Source of the DNA: Siderastrea radians
Taxonomy: Eukaryota; Cnidaria; Anthozoa; Scleractinia; Rhizangiidae
NCBI GenBank assembly: GCA_964017195.1
Contig: OZ024898.1
Location: 9,499,130-9,563,129, forward strand
Direction: 5' to 3'
DNA length: 64,000 nucleotides
The position numbers were made by a program, and so were the translations under genes. Below the pieces are notes generated by a model. It was not told the DNA's origin, made no database searches, and saw only the letters and a list, made by a program, of their open reading frames with translations. Within the stretch, counting starts at the first letter, position 1. Each line of letters opens with the position of its first letter. Below are positions 23,312 to 36,200 of the stretch, piece after piece.

Positions 23312-26300
23312 ATGACAGAACTTGAGAACTGGGAGTCTTTGAAGGCAGAAAACGTTCGCCTTCGCCGCACGTTGTTGGTGGTAGTCGCTGAGAGAAAGAA
23401 AATGGCGTCGCAAATAACGGGAGTTCAAAACCTGGGACTTCAACTTCAAAAGAAGGAACAAGAAAGTAAGTCTTTGCTAGAAAAAATTGACCGTTTGGAA
23501 GGTTCTCTAGCGAGAGCAGAAAACAGAATAACGCAGCTAAGTCTTCTAGCGGGAAACGGACCACAAGCGCTCGCTAGTCAGGGAGCAATCGTAACGCCTG
23601 GAGTTTCAAAGAAAGTTTTGGAAGCTCTTACTCGCGAAAATACAAAACTAAAGCAGGCATTGGATCACTTGACGAATAAAGGACCTATTGGCGTGGACTT
23701 GGCAGTGGTATGTATCGAAAATTTGCTTTCTTGGTGATCACTTCCATGAATAACTATGTTTACGCGGGCGACTTAGTCAAGCGAAGAAGAAGGGAAGTTG
23801 TTTTGCACTATCATCATGACGCGTTTTAACGATCTTAGCACAAGGAAACGGGCAAGCCTTTCCTTTTCTATCGCAAATTTAAAAAATCGAAATTTTTCAC
23901 GAATTAGTCATCTTCATTCGTTTGTATTGTGAGGTCTTTTTATAATTCGGGCTTTTTCCCTGTGTTGCCCACCTGGAAACCAGTTGACCCCAACGGGCGT
24001 TCTCGCGGTTGGGCACGTAAATTAAAGTATGCTTCGGCAAGCATATTTTTGTCTGGGCGTTTTTCGTTTTTTAAAATTTGTTTTCTCGCACACTCTTTGC
24101 ATAGGCATTCTTCCAGGGATAAATACTTCTGAAATAGGAAAACAGCGACGCGTTTCCTTTGAAATATACGACCACTTTTGTCGTTACGAAACCGAAAGTA
24201 ATTTGAGTAAGGTATTGTCTCATTGAGCAGGGGATTCCCCGTTTCGTTCTCTCGTGTTCTCATTGGTGAGTAGTGGATGACATCAGACAAAAGACAGCAC
24301 GTACGATCAATACTGCTTTTGTTGCTAATCTCAAGCCTGTTGAGACAAGATTAAATTTGTTTTCGATTTTCCGCAGAATTAACCAATTCAAAAATCTTAC
24401 ACTGCAGATTCCTAGAAATGTTTGCAAAGAAACCAAAAGCTCTCAATAAATCATTTATTGCAGAACAACTTGACAATTTCTTGCTTGTTTGTAATGAGAT
24501 TGCAACAATTCAGTTTTAAACCACTAACAGCTCTAAGTACAGCCCAAGGCTAAAGTAATATAACACACTTTACGTTTGTGCAAAGAAAAATTTGAACCAT
24601 TTTCACCCTCTTTGATCAGTTTACAAGAATGGTAAATATGTGTCAGTTGATTTGCAAGGATTGGCCTTGTTGCTGTTGATTCACATTACGAAATGTTTTT
24701 CTCTGGTGATGCCACAGAAACTGATAGAGATTATCAATAGAAAACTGAAAACATGTGGTCTGTACTGAGATGACATTGTAAATTATTTGTGCTGAAATGA
24801 TGCAAACTTTTAATTGGTAACAAACCAATTAAGGAAGTTGAAACCAAAAATGTGACAACATGAAAGCTCATTTTACCCTGAGAGTAAGGTGGAAGTCGAA
24901 AAATGCTGAAGGAAGTGGAAGGTATTTGAGACCATATTTAGTGCGATTATAGTTAATTGACGTAGTAAGTTATCACTTATGTAAATGATGTATTTGTCTA
25001 GATACAAGTTCTCTATTCAAATTTATACAATATCTACAAGACTCAGTACAGTGTTACGGCCTGGAATATCATTCACCTAAGCTAATTTTATTCGTCTAAT
25101 ATCCTGTGCAAGTTTTCTCGCAACAATATTGCAACACAAGTTGCAAAAACAGATACTCTAAACCATGCAATGGTCATTTCCTAAAGACGTCCTGGTACTG
25201 CAATCATTGTGAGAAGCACAGTTTAAGAGTTGGTTAGAACTACTTGTGCAGGATATTACATGTACATGTATGCTTTTTGTATCATGTCCCCTTCTTTGTT
25301 GTGAAAGAGTGAAATATAACAGTTCACTTAAGATCTTTTTCTTCTCACCTTTTTGTACAGGAAAATAGAGAACTTCACGAAATAATCATGACACTGAGGG
25401 ATGAAAGAGACATGAAAAGTAATGAGGTTAATGAACTGAAGAGTGCTTTGGCAGCTTTGCAAGATCAAAACACTGAGGGTCTGCAAAATCAAGTATTACG
25501 ACTCACAGCACAAAACTCAAAGCTTGAGAGGAACCTGAATGCTAAGCAGGTGTTTTGCGAAACAATCGTGACAGAGAATGAGACTCTCAAGAATGAGCTG
25601 CAGTCACTTAAGGGTGAGAAAATGATGAAAGTGAGAGAAATGAAGCAAGAACTTGGTGATTTAACAAGAACACAGCCAGAAGTCAGACAAATTATGACAC
25701 AAGTGTACGATAGAGAGGATGGGGATGCTGAGGTAACGTTATAATTTCAGGATGTTTATAAAGTGAGATTTCAATTCAAAAGAAAAAAATGTAAAGTTTT
25801 GCTTAGGAAAAATAATCAATATTAGAAAACGATCAGTGTAAAAGGAGGTTGCAGTATATGGTTCAATGCAAATGTAGTTTAATTGCTTCCAGGTCACATT
25901 TATGAGTGTTGTTCACAGACCTAAAAGCTAAATCCTTAGTACAATGTGTAAAATAATTTTCTAAGTTTGATGCCATGAGAGAAACTGAGCTCCCCTTCAT
26001 CTTTGAAGTGAAAGGTCTGAAAGAAATGTTACCAAGGTGCACTCTCAAGGAGTTAGATTGGTCCTAGATTATTGAGTTTGAACACTTTGACTTGTTTTTA
26101 ACTCTTGTGCGCTTAAGAGGAGTGCCAACCTATTTGTTGTCAACTCTGGTGCTTATTTGAATTAAGTGTTAGAAATTGTGTGTGACCAGAAAAAGGAGTT
26201 TGAGCTTGTAATGAAAGCAAAACCTTTACCAGAAAAGACAAGTCCCGGTTTATTAGTTCCTGATGTTGTTCTTTTTCTGGATTAATTATTGCCACAGTTC

Positions 26301-28363
26301 TTATACAATTCACCTGTGATGGACTAGCATTCCATCCAGGGGGAGTGGCAATACTGTCAATTGCTTCATGCTCCCATTGGGTCCCTCTGTGGCTTGTGTG
26401 CAACTTACCTCCACTTATACAATTCTCTTTGTACAGGAATCTACGTCTTCAGAAGAAATAAATCAACTCAAAGAGAACAACAGTAAACAAGCTCAAGAAT
26501 TACAGGCTTTAAGAAATGAAACTGAATGCCTAAAAGAAGAACTTAATAAAACTGTTGAAGAGCTGAGAAAATCAAAAGAAGATGTTGAGATCTACAGTGC
26601 ACAACAGCAGTCTGTGAGTGAAAACTATTTGTTTTATGTGTTGTTGTGGAGATGATGTTTTGAAATAATAATTATCCCTATAGGACTGCCATTCTAAAGT
26701 GGGCAAGTGCGGTGTAAAGGCATATTTTGGGCCTAAGTGGCCAATGTGACTGGAGCTTAGTGGGGCAAGGGTTTGAACCTTGGGGTGGATCCTCCCTCCC
26801 CCCCCCCCCCCAGCATAGCCCAGTTCCAGCTAGTCTGTCCCAGTGTCACCCTTAGCTGTTTCACTGTCACCCATTTTGAATACCTGGGTAGAGAAACCCC
26901 TGTCATAGGAAACAACATGCAATGCAAAGACCACCCTAGCATCATTGAACCCCCAACCCTCAGATCCCCTGATAGAATGTCCAGTGCACTAACCACTATA
27001 TTGCAACACCTCTACGGTACCAACTGAGGTAAAACAGACTTAACAGTTATGCTGTACTCATCTAAAGCTATCCATTTGTTTGTCTTTGACTCATAGCATG
27101 AAGAAGAACAAGAAAGGCTGCATCGGGAACTGAGAGAACTACAGAATAACCTTCAGTTAATCTCCAGAGAATGTGACAGCAAACAGAGGAAGATTGAGGA
27201 GATGCAAATGGAGCATGAGCTTATGCAGAATGCAGTAAGTATTTGTTTTGTAAATTGCCTATTTCCTCTCCAAGCTGCACAAGGGACCATACCCTCTGCA
27301 CTGGTTTTTCAATCAAAACTCCATTAAGTAGACACTTTAGGAACCATTCATATATTGGTGTCCTTTTGTGGTGAGTTGCCTTCTGCATTACAACATGACA
27401 TTGCATTACCCACATGTGGGGCCTGTGCTCATGGGAGGTGATGCTATCGACAGAAATGATGGTTGAAGTTGATCTTTTGCTGACAATATCAGTCCAACTT
27501 ATGGAATGTGTCCTGGGGTCATGGACTGACTGTATTCTTACTCTCTGTTTTCTTTTATTTTCAGCTTAAAGGCTATGAGAATGACTTTAAGATGGAAAGA
27601 GAAGAGAAAGTCAAGGCCTTATCAGATCATGAGAAAATCACACGAGAACGAGAACATGTCATTCACAGCTATGAACAACTTAAAAAGGAGCACATTGCTC
27701 TGAGGCAAAACATTGAAAGGATGTACACACAGGCTCAAGCACAGCAACAGGTAAGACTTGCCCTGATCAACTTCTAAGTTCTCTTTTCCTTATTACTGTT
27801 CAAAGCAGGGTGATGGATTATGAGAATTTAGAGGTTTGAAAATTGTGCTTTGATGGAAGCCTAATGTCTCCAAGAAGGACAACTGAAAAGGTGAATGTAA
27901 AGGGGAAAGGAGAATTTTGAAATTGATAATTAAAAGTATCTGCACCTTCTGGCATGAAGAGAAAGGATGATGATAAGGTTGATGATTATGATGAATTAAA
28001 AGTTTATTTACTCATAATAACGACTCACTGACTTTAAGGTGTTTTATCCCATTGTCTTGTCTGTTTTGTTCGTAGGCTCAAGCCCCATACAGGCGTCAAA
28101 CATCTGGCCGATCATGTGCAGCGCAAGTACAACAACAACAGCAACCAGCATTGAGGCCAAGGGGCAATTGGATGGAGGCATGTGCAGATGGACCAGCGGA
28201 AGATTTTACTGATGCACCAATCACACCACCGAAAGAAACACCCACACCGACTCCACGTCGCTACGTGAGCCAGGGCAGTCAGCTACAATGCCCGAACTGT
28301 GGAAAGTTTTTCCCACATGACTTGCTAGAGAATCACATGAGAGATTGCACTGGCGATGATTAG
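23312..28363 (+). CDS. Gene C: UBAN-like coiled-coil protein with C-terminal C2HC zinc finger (NEMO/optineurin/ABIN-like), 518 aa
   Basis: Probable ubiquitin-binding adaptor of the NF-kB or selective-autophagy type. Exons: 23312-23707, 25361-25732, 26437-26613, 27097-27234, 27565-27750, 28076-28363. Every junction is phase 0. Residues 1-132 contain coiled coil (LQLQKKEQESKSLLEKI). Residues 133-361 are long, almost continuous coiled coil. Residues 362-423 hold the UBAN-like core YENDFKMEREEKVK, resembling the DF..ER..R pattern of NEMO, ABIN and optineurin. Then follow a Gln/Pro-rich linker (PPKETPTPTPRR) and a zinc finger with C495, C498, H510 and C514. Spacing C-x2-C-x11-H-x3-C is one residue shorter than in human NEMO and optineurin as I recall them. 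Which of the three subfamilies it belongs to is unclear. A possible AATAAA lies at 29027-29032. Broken or rearranged relatives occur at 1.3-9.6 kb on the other strand. Confidence 0.85.
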
Positions 28364-29026
28364 CTAAGGTTAGCTGGCATGGACAGGATTGTGACAAGAG
28401 TTTTCATTTTGCTCTGGTGATTGTACTGTTCATGCGAGCTGGAATGAAGTAAGATCAGCACCACATGGTGCCAACAGTCCTAGTGAAGGGACTTGTTCCT
28501 GCCACTCACATGAGTGGATTGAATGGTGCCAAGCCAAATTACCGCCATTGCTGAATGAAGTCAAGTTATGAAGAGGTTTTAATTACTATCACTGCTTAAG
28601 TGCTAGCTTTCTTGCAGATAATTTTGCTGGCCTTAGCTGCAAGCATAATTAAATTGGACTGAAGTTTCCTCGAAAACAAACTGACACTTTTGCTGGCACA
28701 GTTGGCTGCTGTTCAGGAAAGATCGGTGGAACAAGATTTTACTGGAAAAGTGGTGAGTTTCACATCAAGACCTACAAGTCTACAAAGCTGAGCTTGTTAT
28801 TAGCTGATTAATGTGTTTAATAGGGCCATGCTACTCACCTTTAAGGCATCTTTGTGAAAATGCACATACCTTTGTATGATGAGAACAAAATAACCTATTG
28901 ATTGCACATAATAACCCATGTAGTGGAAACGGATGATTGCAAGTACACTGTAAAATAGAGAAGCGGCAGGTGTGGTACAAAATTAGATTTAACTTCATTG
29001 CCTCGATTACTGTATGTTTAATTGTA

Positions 29027-29032
29027 AATAAA
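29027..29032 (+). terminator. Possible polyadenylation signal of gene C
   Basis: AATAAA 664 nt after the gene C stop codon, with no nearer canonical signal noticed. The 28364-29050 stretch has no splice-like or coding features and is plausibly the 3' UTR. Confidence 0.4.
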
Positions 29033-30009
29033 ACATAAACAGTAGCATGACCCTTTTAAACTACACAAAATAAGCGTTATTGCCAGTGCATTGGGGAGTA
29101 TCAATGAATCTTTGAGAGGCAATACAGGGAGTACTGTATTGCTTACTTCACAAAGACGAAGATATAACTCCTTAACCTTTGTATTTTCGGCAAGAGGATA
29201 GTTATATTCAAAAAGCAAAGAAGACCCAATATGTGGTTTGTAAATCGTCAGTTTTTACGTAACCTTAGATGAGCTACACACACACAAAAAAAAACCAATA
29301 GACCATTTATTATTGTAATGATCTGCTATGAAAGTTGTTTCCTCTTTCAAACAAATATTTCTGTCTTTCCATGTGTTGTATGAAGTGAATTAGTTCAACT
29401 TACTTAGATTATTTCTTTTTCATGTTATTATAGTATTAAAAGTTTCGAATGTTGGATTATAAAGGGGTAAAAAGTAATGTTCGCTGCAGTTGTAAACCAA
29501 TCAGACACACCCCAAAGCACCTCATTCCAGCCGGCTAAAGACGAGTTTGGTGGATGCCAATCACTGTTAACTGCTTTTTACATTTTTCCAATTTTGACGA
29601 GATTTCAAGGAAACACAGCGAAATGATGAACATTTTGCCAGCTAAGAATAAGGAAGGCTTTAAAAAAGTCGAATTCCGTATCCAAAAGCGTTGAAAAAAA
29701 AAAAGGAATCCCAAGCCTCTTAGGATTAAAAAGAGGGGATTAACATTTAAAGATGTCAATGCGTGAATGGTTTTAGTTAAACTTTAGCCTGGATGATAGG
29801 CACTAAAAGGGAAGTGAGAGGTGTGGTTAGGAAGTGTGAGACGCGAGCGCTGAAAACGAGGAAGGGGAAAAAGGCCATGCGCGCGATTCCCCGTTTCTCG
29901 CGCAGGCCAACTAAAACTTCAACGTTTTTGTCAGCGGGTACTGGACTCTTAGCGCTATAACTGGTTTGAATTCGGATTTTATAAAGTTTTTCTCTTTACT
30001 TAGCTGGTG

Positions 30010-30245
30010 AAATCGTTCATCCTTCACCTTGGGTTTGTCACCTTGATGAGGTGGTGAAGCTTGCGTGCCTCCATGATCCCGGGAGCTATGCCGGCTGGGA
30101 CTTCAGTCCTCGGTAGGTTCAACCATGCCGGATTGGTCGAGGGAGAGAGGCCAGACGAAGGACAGCCCCTGATCCTTCAAGTTCAGCGGGGTGCAGCAAA
30201 GTGTTTATCACCCTACGCTGTGAAAACTTGCTGATTAGGGAAATG
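30010..30245 (+). mobile_element. Possible 5' region of a non-LTR retrotransposon
   Basis: GC-rich block in AT-rich surroundings, with CTTGATGAGGTGGTGAAGC, GCGTGCCTCCATGATC and AGGTTCAACCATGCCGGA. From memory it resembles structured 5' leaders of invertebrate LINEs. No reverse transcriptase frame follows, so it would be a truncated copy. Low confidence. Confidence 0.3.
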
Positions 30246-30928
30246 GAAATAAGTTAAGATCTTAAAGTTCTACACAGGGAGTAGTACTTTTTCCTACCCT
30301 ATTCGTGGGAAAAGGATCTGATCGTTATGAACGTGTTCATCATTTGGCTCTCTTTCTCTGGAATCCCGTGGGAATTTGAAAGATTTCCCTCAGAGGTTTT
30401 CGTTGGTTGACATCCACCAAGACTCCCTTCTTCCGTCTTGAGTAAAGTACTTTGAGATGGGTGTGATTGGTAACGCCTGTGAATAGATCAAATATTATGT
30501 GCCATATTTGTGCATATTTGTAGCTTAGTTCTGGTAAAGGCATTATTTTATAAATACCGTAGTTTTGAGCACGCTTACCAGCTTCAATTTCAAGGGTGTC
30601 TACGATGTAAAAAGCAATCTAAAAAAAAAAAAATTATAAAATAAAGACACGTTTTTTTACGAAGCAAGGTTCAATTCCTCACTTTCTTTTTCCATTACCC
30701 CCTTTCATCAAAAATAACGTTTGATCCGAATTTCGACTTCAATTCCGTGTGCCCTTTCAAAATTTCATAAGACTTAATCATCCTGGAGTTGTCCTTGTTT
30801 CCGAAGTCATTGAATAACTAAACGTCAACATGAAAGGGTTTTCACTGTGACAATACAATATGGTGGACACGCTGTGGAATTAAAGATGCAATATTGAGTA
30901 TGTCGCGAGCGTGGGACACACAAAAAAA

Positions 30929-31008
30929 CATCCGAGTCCCCGAGGGGAATCAAGCCCTTGACCTTTCGTATACCGGTGGGACGCTCTAATCACTGAGCTA
31001 TTGGGACA
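30929..31008 (-). repeat. tRNA-derived SINE head (minus copy)
   Basis: Box A-like TAGCTCAGTGATTAGAGC and a degraded box B GGGCTTGATTCC, followed by CGGGGACTCGGAT and a tail CCCACGCTCGCGAC shared with the plus copy at 31073. The tail continues to about 30880. Confidence 0.75.
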
Positions 31009-31072
31009 CCCGTGGCAAGCTACCAGCATGTAGGACTCGTTCGATGACCTGCAATGCGACCAGACTCGCTGC

Positions 31073-31195
31073 GAGTCTCCCAGTAGCTCAGTGGTTAGAG
31101 AACCCGACCGGTGTACGGAAGGTCATGGGTTCGATTCCCGTCGGGGACTCAGATTTCTTCTTTGTCCCACGCTCATGACGCACTGAATATTCCAT
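31073..31195 (+). repeat. tRNA-derived SINE (plus copy)
   Basis: Box A TAGCTCAGTGGTTAGAGA and box B GGTTCGATTCC are intact and 30-35 nt apart, then CGGGGACTCAGATTTC and the shared tail CCCACGCTCATGACG. The acceptor-stem-like ends (GTCTCCC / GGGGACT) pair imperfectly, so it is a SINE rather than a working tRNA gene. Confidence 0.78.
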
Positions 31196-32076
31196 CTTGT
31201 TTTCTTTTTTCACTCAGCTTAAAATTTACGAAATTTTTCCTCACGGTGAAAATCTAGTCAGAAAACTTCCGAGTTTTCACTCGCGCGCTTTTTCTCGTAA
31301 GGAATAAGTTGATACACGTTTATTGGCTACTTCTTAAACTCATTAATAGTTCATAGAGAGAAAACAAAGGAAATTTCTACCAGTTTCGCCGTAGCAAGTG
31401 ATTTCTTTTGAAAATTTTAAACGTAATGGCGTTTATTTCGCGGAATGGTTATTAAAGAAACAAATTTCACTGTCGCCTGGTTATCTGAGATCACGGGTGC
31501 GAATCCCGCACACACCGTTCCCAGGATCCTCTAGGAACCTGAAACAAAACATTTCGCACGTGGAGATAGTAAATAGAGCGGCGTTTCATTGGCTGGCAAA
31601 CCAGATGTAATTTCCTTAATTTTGGAGAGAGAGGAGATTGGACGCTAGTGAAAGAAACCTACCGGGGTGTTTTTGGGAGTGTCACTTTCGCTCGCTCCAA
31701 GGGACGGGAAGAGATAAGAACCTGGGAACGAGATCGGTACCCTTCACAGAACATCCCCGCTTCACGGATGTCTAATCTCTCGCCCCTAGATCAAATAAGC
31801 AGCTTGTACAACATGTCAGGAAAAAAAAAACCAAACCAATCGTAGCTGGTTTACGCGTGTTGTTCCTTTGTTTTTCTCCTTCCTCTGGCGAGGATTGCAT
31901 TAATTCACTCGTTTGGCAGCGGTTTCATGTTCAGGCCTTGCGGGTATGATTGGTTTAGTTATGAACGACAACACGAAAATTATCAGTCTGCTACTTCCCA
32001 TGCCACTGTTTGCCCCTTCATCCTCGACCTATTTCGTACTAAATGAAACTTCCTTCCCGGGGAACCTTTTCTAAAA

Positions 32077-32861
32077 GGCCTACTCTGGGACCCAAAGTCG
32101 CCCAAAGTCGCCTAAAGTCTCCCAAAGTCGCTCTAAGTCGCCTTAAATCCCTTGTATATAGTTTATATATTAATAGTAAACTATGTAAAACTTAATATAG
32201 TTTATTTTCAGTTTGCTTGCCAAGGCTGTTGCCTAACCAGAGCCCTATACAATAAAATGCCCAAGGAATCATCCTGGGGCCCCTAAGTTTCTTGTTGTGA
32301 CACTTACTAACTCACAGGTTTCACTTAGTGCCTTACTTTTTGGCCTGTGACCAATTCGGCAGCAACCTTGCTTGCTAGCTGTTGTTAAGGTCATTGTTGC
32401 ATGTTTATGTACTACTACTGTCTTTAGTGTGCGGGTCCATACCAACATCACAAGAGGTCATTAGAAATTCCAAGGGGGTGGGGGCAGTGGAGGCTCTTGA
32501 AAGCCACCAAACTAGAATTTCCAGAAGGGTGGGGTGGAATAGGGGGTTGGTGAAGCATTCAAACTAAAACATTTTCATGGGGATAGTATGGATATTTTCT
32601 GTAACAATGCATTATGGTGTCCCATGATGATTCTCATGTATATGTATACCACAACTGTACTTAGGTTCACCTTGGCATTTCCAATTAAGTCACTGAAGGT
32701 TATCTAAAATTGCCTAAAGTCGCTCAAAATCTCCCAAAGTCGCCCAAAATCGCCTTAAATCGCCCAAAATCGCCCGTAATTTTGGACAAAATAAGCTAAA
32801 ATCGCCTAAAGTCGCCTTAAGTCGCCCAAAGTTACGGCGACTTTGGGTCCCAGAGTAGGCC
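32077..32861. mobile_element. 785-bp non-autonomous element with 8-bp target duplication
   Basis: Ends GGCCTACTCTGGGACCCAAA and TTTGGGTCCCAGAGTAGGCC are inverted. The flanks are TTCTAAAA (32069-32076) and TTCTAAAT (32862-32869). Subterminal arrays of GTCGCCCAAA / GTCGCCTTAAA units lie at both ends. The 8-bp duplication would suit hAT (inference). Confidence 0.85.
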
Positions 32862-33210
32862 TTCTAAATATTTCTGCACACTCCTAAGTGGCGTAATTTT
32901 AATCTATTTTTTCGTTTACTGTGTGCCCTCTGCCCCTTTCTAACCCCGGACACACCCTTCCCCTGGTTAGTAATTCTCTAATCTTCTCAAGAGGGATAAC
33001 CATATGTAGGCAAACGATCTGACAAGTAGAGATCCAATAAGTTATTAGCACAGTCAATATAAACAAAACCAAAGTAAATCATGCAATTTAATAACTTATC
33101 CGTTAACAACAATTCTGATAAACTGAATTAATGTCTACTTTTTTAGGAAACGAGGAAAATTAACGAAGAAAAATAACTTGGAGATAAACAGTACGTCGCC
33201 TTGATCAGAG

Positions 33211-36200
33211 TCATTCTGCAGTTCCTTTAGCAACGTCTCTCAAAAGAACCCTGTGTGAACAAGTAGGACATTGAGCCCACTGTCCACGTCTCCAGCTGTC
33301 TTCAAGCATAGTTCTCTCAGATTCAGGGACTTTGGAGCGGAGGACTGGATCATGTTGTTTCTTGTCTTCCGGTTTGCTGCTTTGGCAAGGCCTTGAAAAT
33401 AAAACAAAAATTAAGGGGGAATGATCATTGTATCCAACCGGGTCGTGTCCATTTTTGCCTATTCACTTCTATATAAACGACACTAAATCTCCGCAGTTTT
33501 ATACATCCACCGTTAGCAGCTTTTTTTAAAATTAATCTTTGTAAACACCAGGTTGTTTTTTTATCATTCGCGTGTAAACGTGGTCCTTACCCAGGGTTTA
33601 TTCTAGAAATTGGCCAATGGGGGCCCCGTGGGCCGCTCTTCTGTAATTTTAGGGGGCGCTTTTTCAAGAAAGGGGGCCGAAGAAAGGAGCGACTGAGAAG
33701 CCTGGACTCAAGTAACTGCTGAATCCCGGATGTTTGCCTAGTAAAATAGTGGCTTTCGTCGCTTGCAGACGGTGACTTTCCCTGTTTTTTATTTTTATCA
33801 TTATCGTCATATATGCATGGAAGGAAAAGGAATGACTTAAGCAACTCAAGAAAGTATAGAATACCAACACAGAAAAAAACGAATAATAATAACAATTAAT
33901 AATAATAATTAAACACTCTTATAGCGCTCACATCCACTAGTTGTTCGTGGCGCTTTACAACAATATTAAAAATAATAAATATATAAAAATAGAAGTAAGA
34001 AGATACAAAACATTAAACTCTAATAATAAATTAAACCGTTATTAATAAATATCCTAAAATGGTAGGTCCTTAATTGTTTTTTTAAAATTAGAAACACTGT
34101 TCGATTTACGAATGTCTAAGGGAATACTATTCCACAGTCTAAGGGCACATATGGAAAATGCCCTGTCGCTATATATGAGAAAGGCAATTGAGACAGTAAA
34201 AGGCTATAAGTTTCGAAGTATATCTAGAGCGGCGGTCATATCAATCTTATCGTCAGTGATATTTTCGAATGCTTTATTTCAGAAAATTAGTACTTTAATC
34301 CTTAGGCACAATTTTGTGCGCCCCATTTGACGTGCCAACGTAGATTTTATGCGGTACTTTTTTTTTAATTGCGGAAATCCAACAAAGCCGCGCGCTAGAA
34401 TGAACCCTGCTTAGTATGGTATTAACAGTTGTATTAATAGTGCCATGACAGATTTTTAAAATCTCTATTGTTGTCAGTTTTTGCCATCCATAGGTTTACT
34501 AGGCTCGATTTTCGCCTCTCACTCGGGTCCTGCTTTCCCTTTCGGGGGGTAATTGCAGGCTTATTTCCCGAAAAGCGGCTGGAAATCGAGCCTTCCCATT
34601 TGCATACTGCTGATAAAAGTCCAGTTTTGAGCTTTTGAACATTATACAGATGGGTACGATCTTTCATCCGATCTTTCATACGATCTTTCATCTGATCAGT
34701 CAAATAATCTCCCTTTTTATCAAATTTTGCCTTTCTCAATTCCTTCCTCAGAGGCGTTAGACTTTTCAGAAATCTCACTTTCAACGAATTATAATGTTTC
34801 CATGTCTGTGTTTGACGCGTACGCGATCATTTATGTCTCCGCCAGTAAGGCCGGCTAACTGGACTTAAATTGTTTTGTGCATGAATTCGGAGCGTTTGAC
34901 ATCATGGCATCCGGTTTTGGAATGAAACAACTCTCCTGGTCAACATACCACGCAATCTTTCCACGCAGCTTAGGACAATTTCTCCTGGCTTTCATTACTG
35001 TTTCCAGGTGAATACGTTTGTTCAAACTTTCGATTTGTTGTTCCATTTCAGCCTTCCTCTTTAACAGGTCCTCTCTCTCAGACGCAGACATCACTCTGTA
35101 AAGCTTCTGCTTTCTGCAGAGAATTTAATAACAAAGCGGTAAGTTAGAGAAGGAGCCTTTAAGCGCTAACAGTGACGAAAATGAAAGTTCTTTTAACATT
35201 ATCGCTTCTTGTTCAAACATTCAAGGGATGAGAATATAAAGGAAGTGATCACTAAGGATAAGATGTCTTGAAATTTAGACAAATTCTCCTTACTAGTTCC
35301 ATAAGAGGCCTTTGGAGAACAGTAAAGAGAATATGCATTTTTATATCAGGGCTTAAAGGGTTAATTTCATTTGTATGGAAAAACCGGTTGTTCCGGTGAG
35401 ATTAGGAAAAAAAGGAAAGTCTTTAGAGGTATTCCTCTTTTCTCGTGATTACCAGAATTATCGAAATATCACGTACCATTTGCGTCATCGCACTAGTACC
35501 ATAAACCTTGATGAAATATGCGATTTGTTTGTGGAAAAATTGTACTGTTCCATTTGAAGGAAAATTCTTACTGTTTTTTTTTTTTCATACAAATGGATGG
35601 GGCTTTCTGTCAAATAGTGCATACCGCCCGGAACTTGTCCCGTTTGCGCCGAGAATCCTGGCGCCGACCATAACGATTGCGGGTTTTGGACATAAAGACG
35701 CAGTTTTATGGTAACCATTTGAGTGGTAAAACTGACGTTCTAGCCGATTAGGCTGCACGTGATTCTTTTCCAGGGAAGAAGTCTGTCATAGGTCAGTCCC
35801 CATATAAAACTAACAAGAGTGCTTGTCGTATCTATTCGAGCGTTTGCTCTCTACAAGAGATTATGATGCCGTAATCTCTATCGGTTTCTACATATCCGCC
35901 TTAAGTTTTCAGTATAAGCAAGAGAAAATAAAGGGACCTCTGTCGCCTTATTTTCTCTTGGTATAAGCTTAAAATAACTAAAGTTCAGATTTTAATCCCT
36001 TCTTCCACGGCACAAATAGAACTTCAGGCGAGAAAAACGAAGGCTCTCAAAAACTATCCAGGAAATACTTGTTAAGCAGACTATGACTGATTGTTTTCAC
36101 TTACCGCTTTTATAGTTGCTTTGGGTTTATACAATTTGAATTATAAACAGTAATAATTCATGATCAGTGTACCTTTTAAGTTTCTTTTTTTCCTGTCTCT

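Noticed and set aside
23238..23564. 108-codon minus-strand frame opposite gene C exon 1
   Set aside because: Antisense shadow of a real exon; no independent splice or start support.
31073..31150. Possible functional tRNA gene
   Set aside because: Boxes A and B are good but the acceptor and anticodon arms pair poorly, and a related inverted copy with a shared tail shows it is a SINE.
34434..34784. 116-codon minus-strand frame with repeated MKDR
   Set aside because: Lies in a gene D intron and owes its length to a short GATCTTTCAT tandem repeat; no junction or homology.
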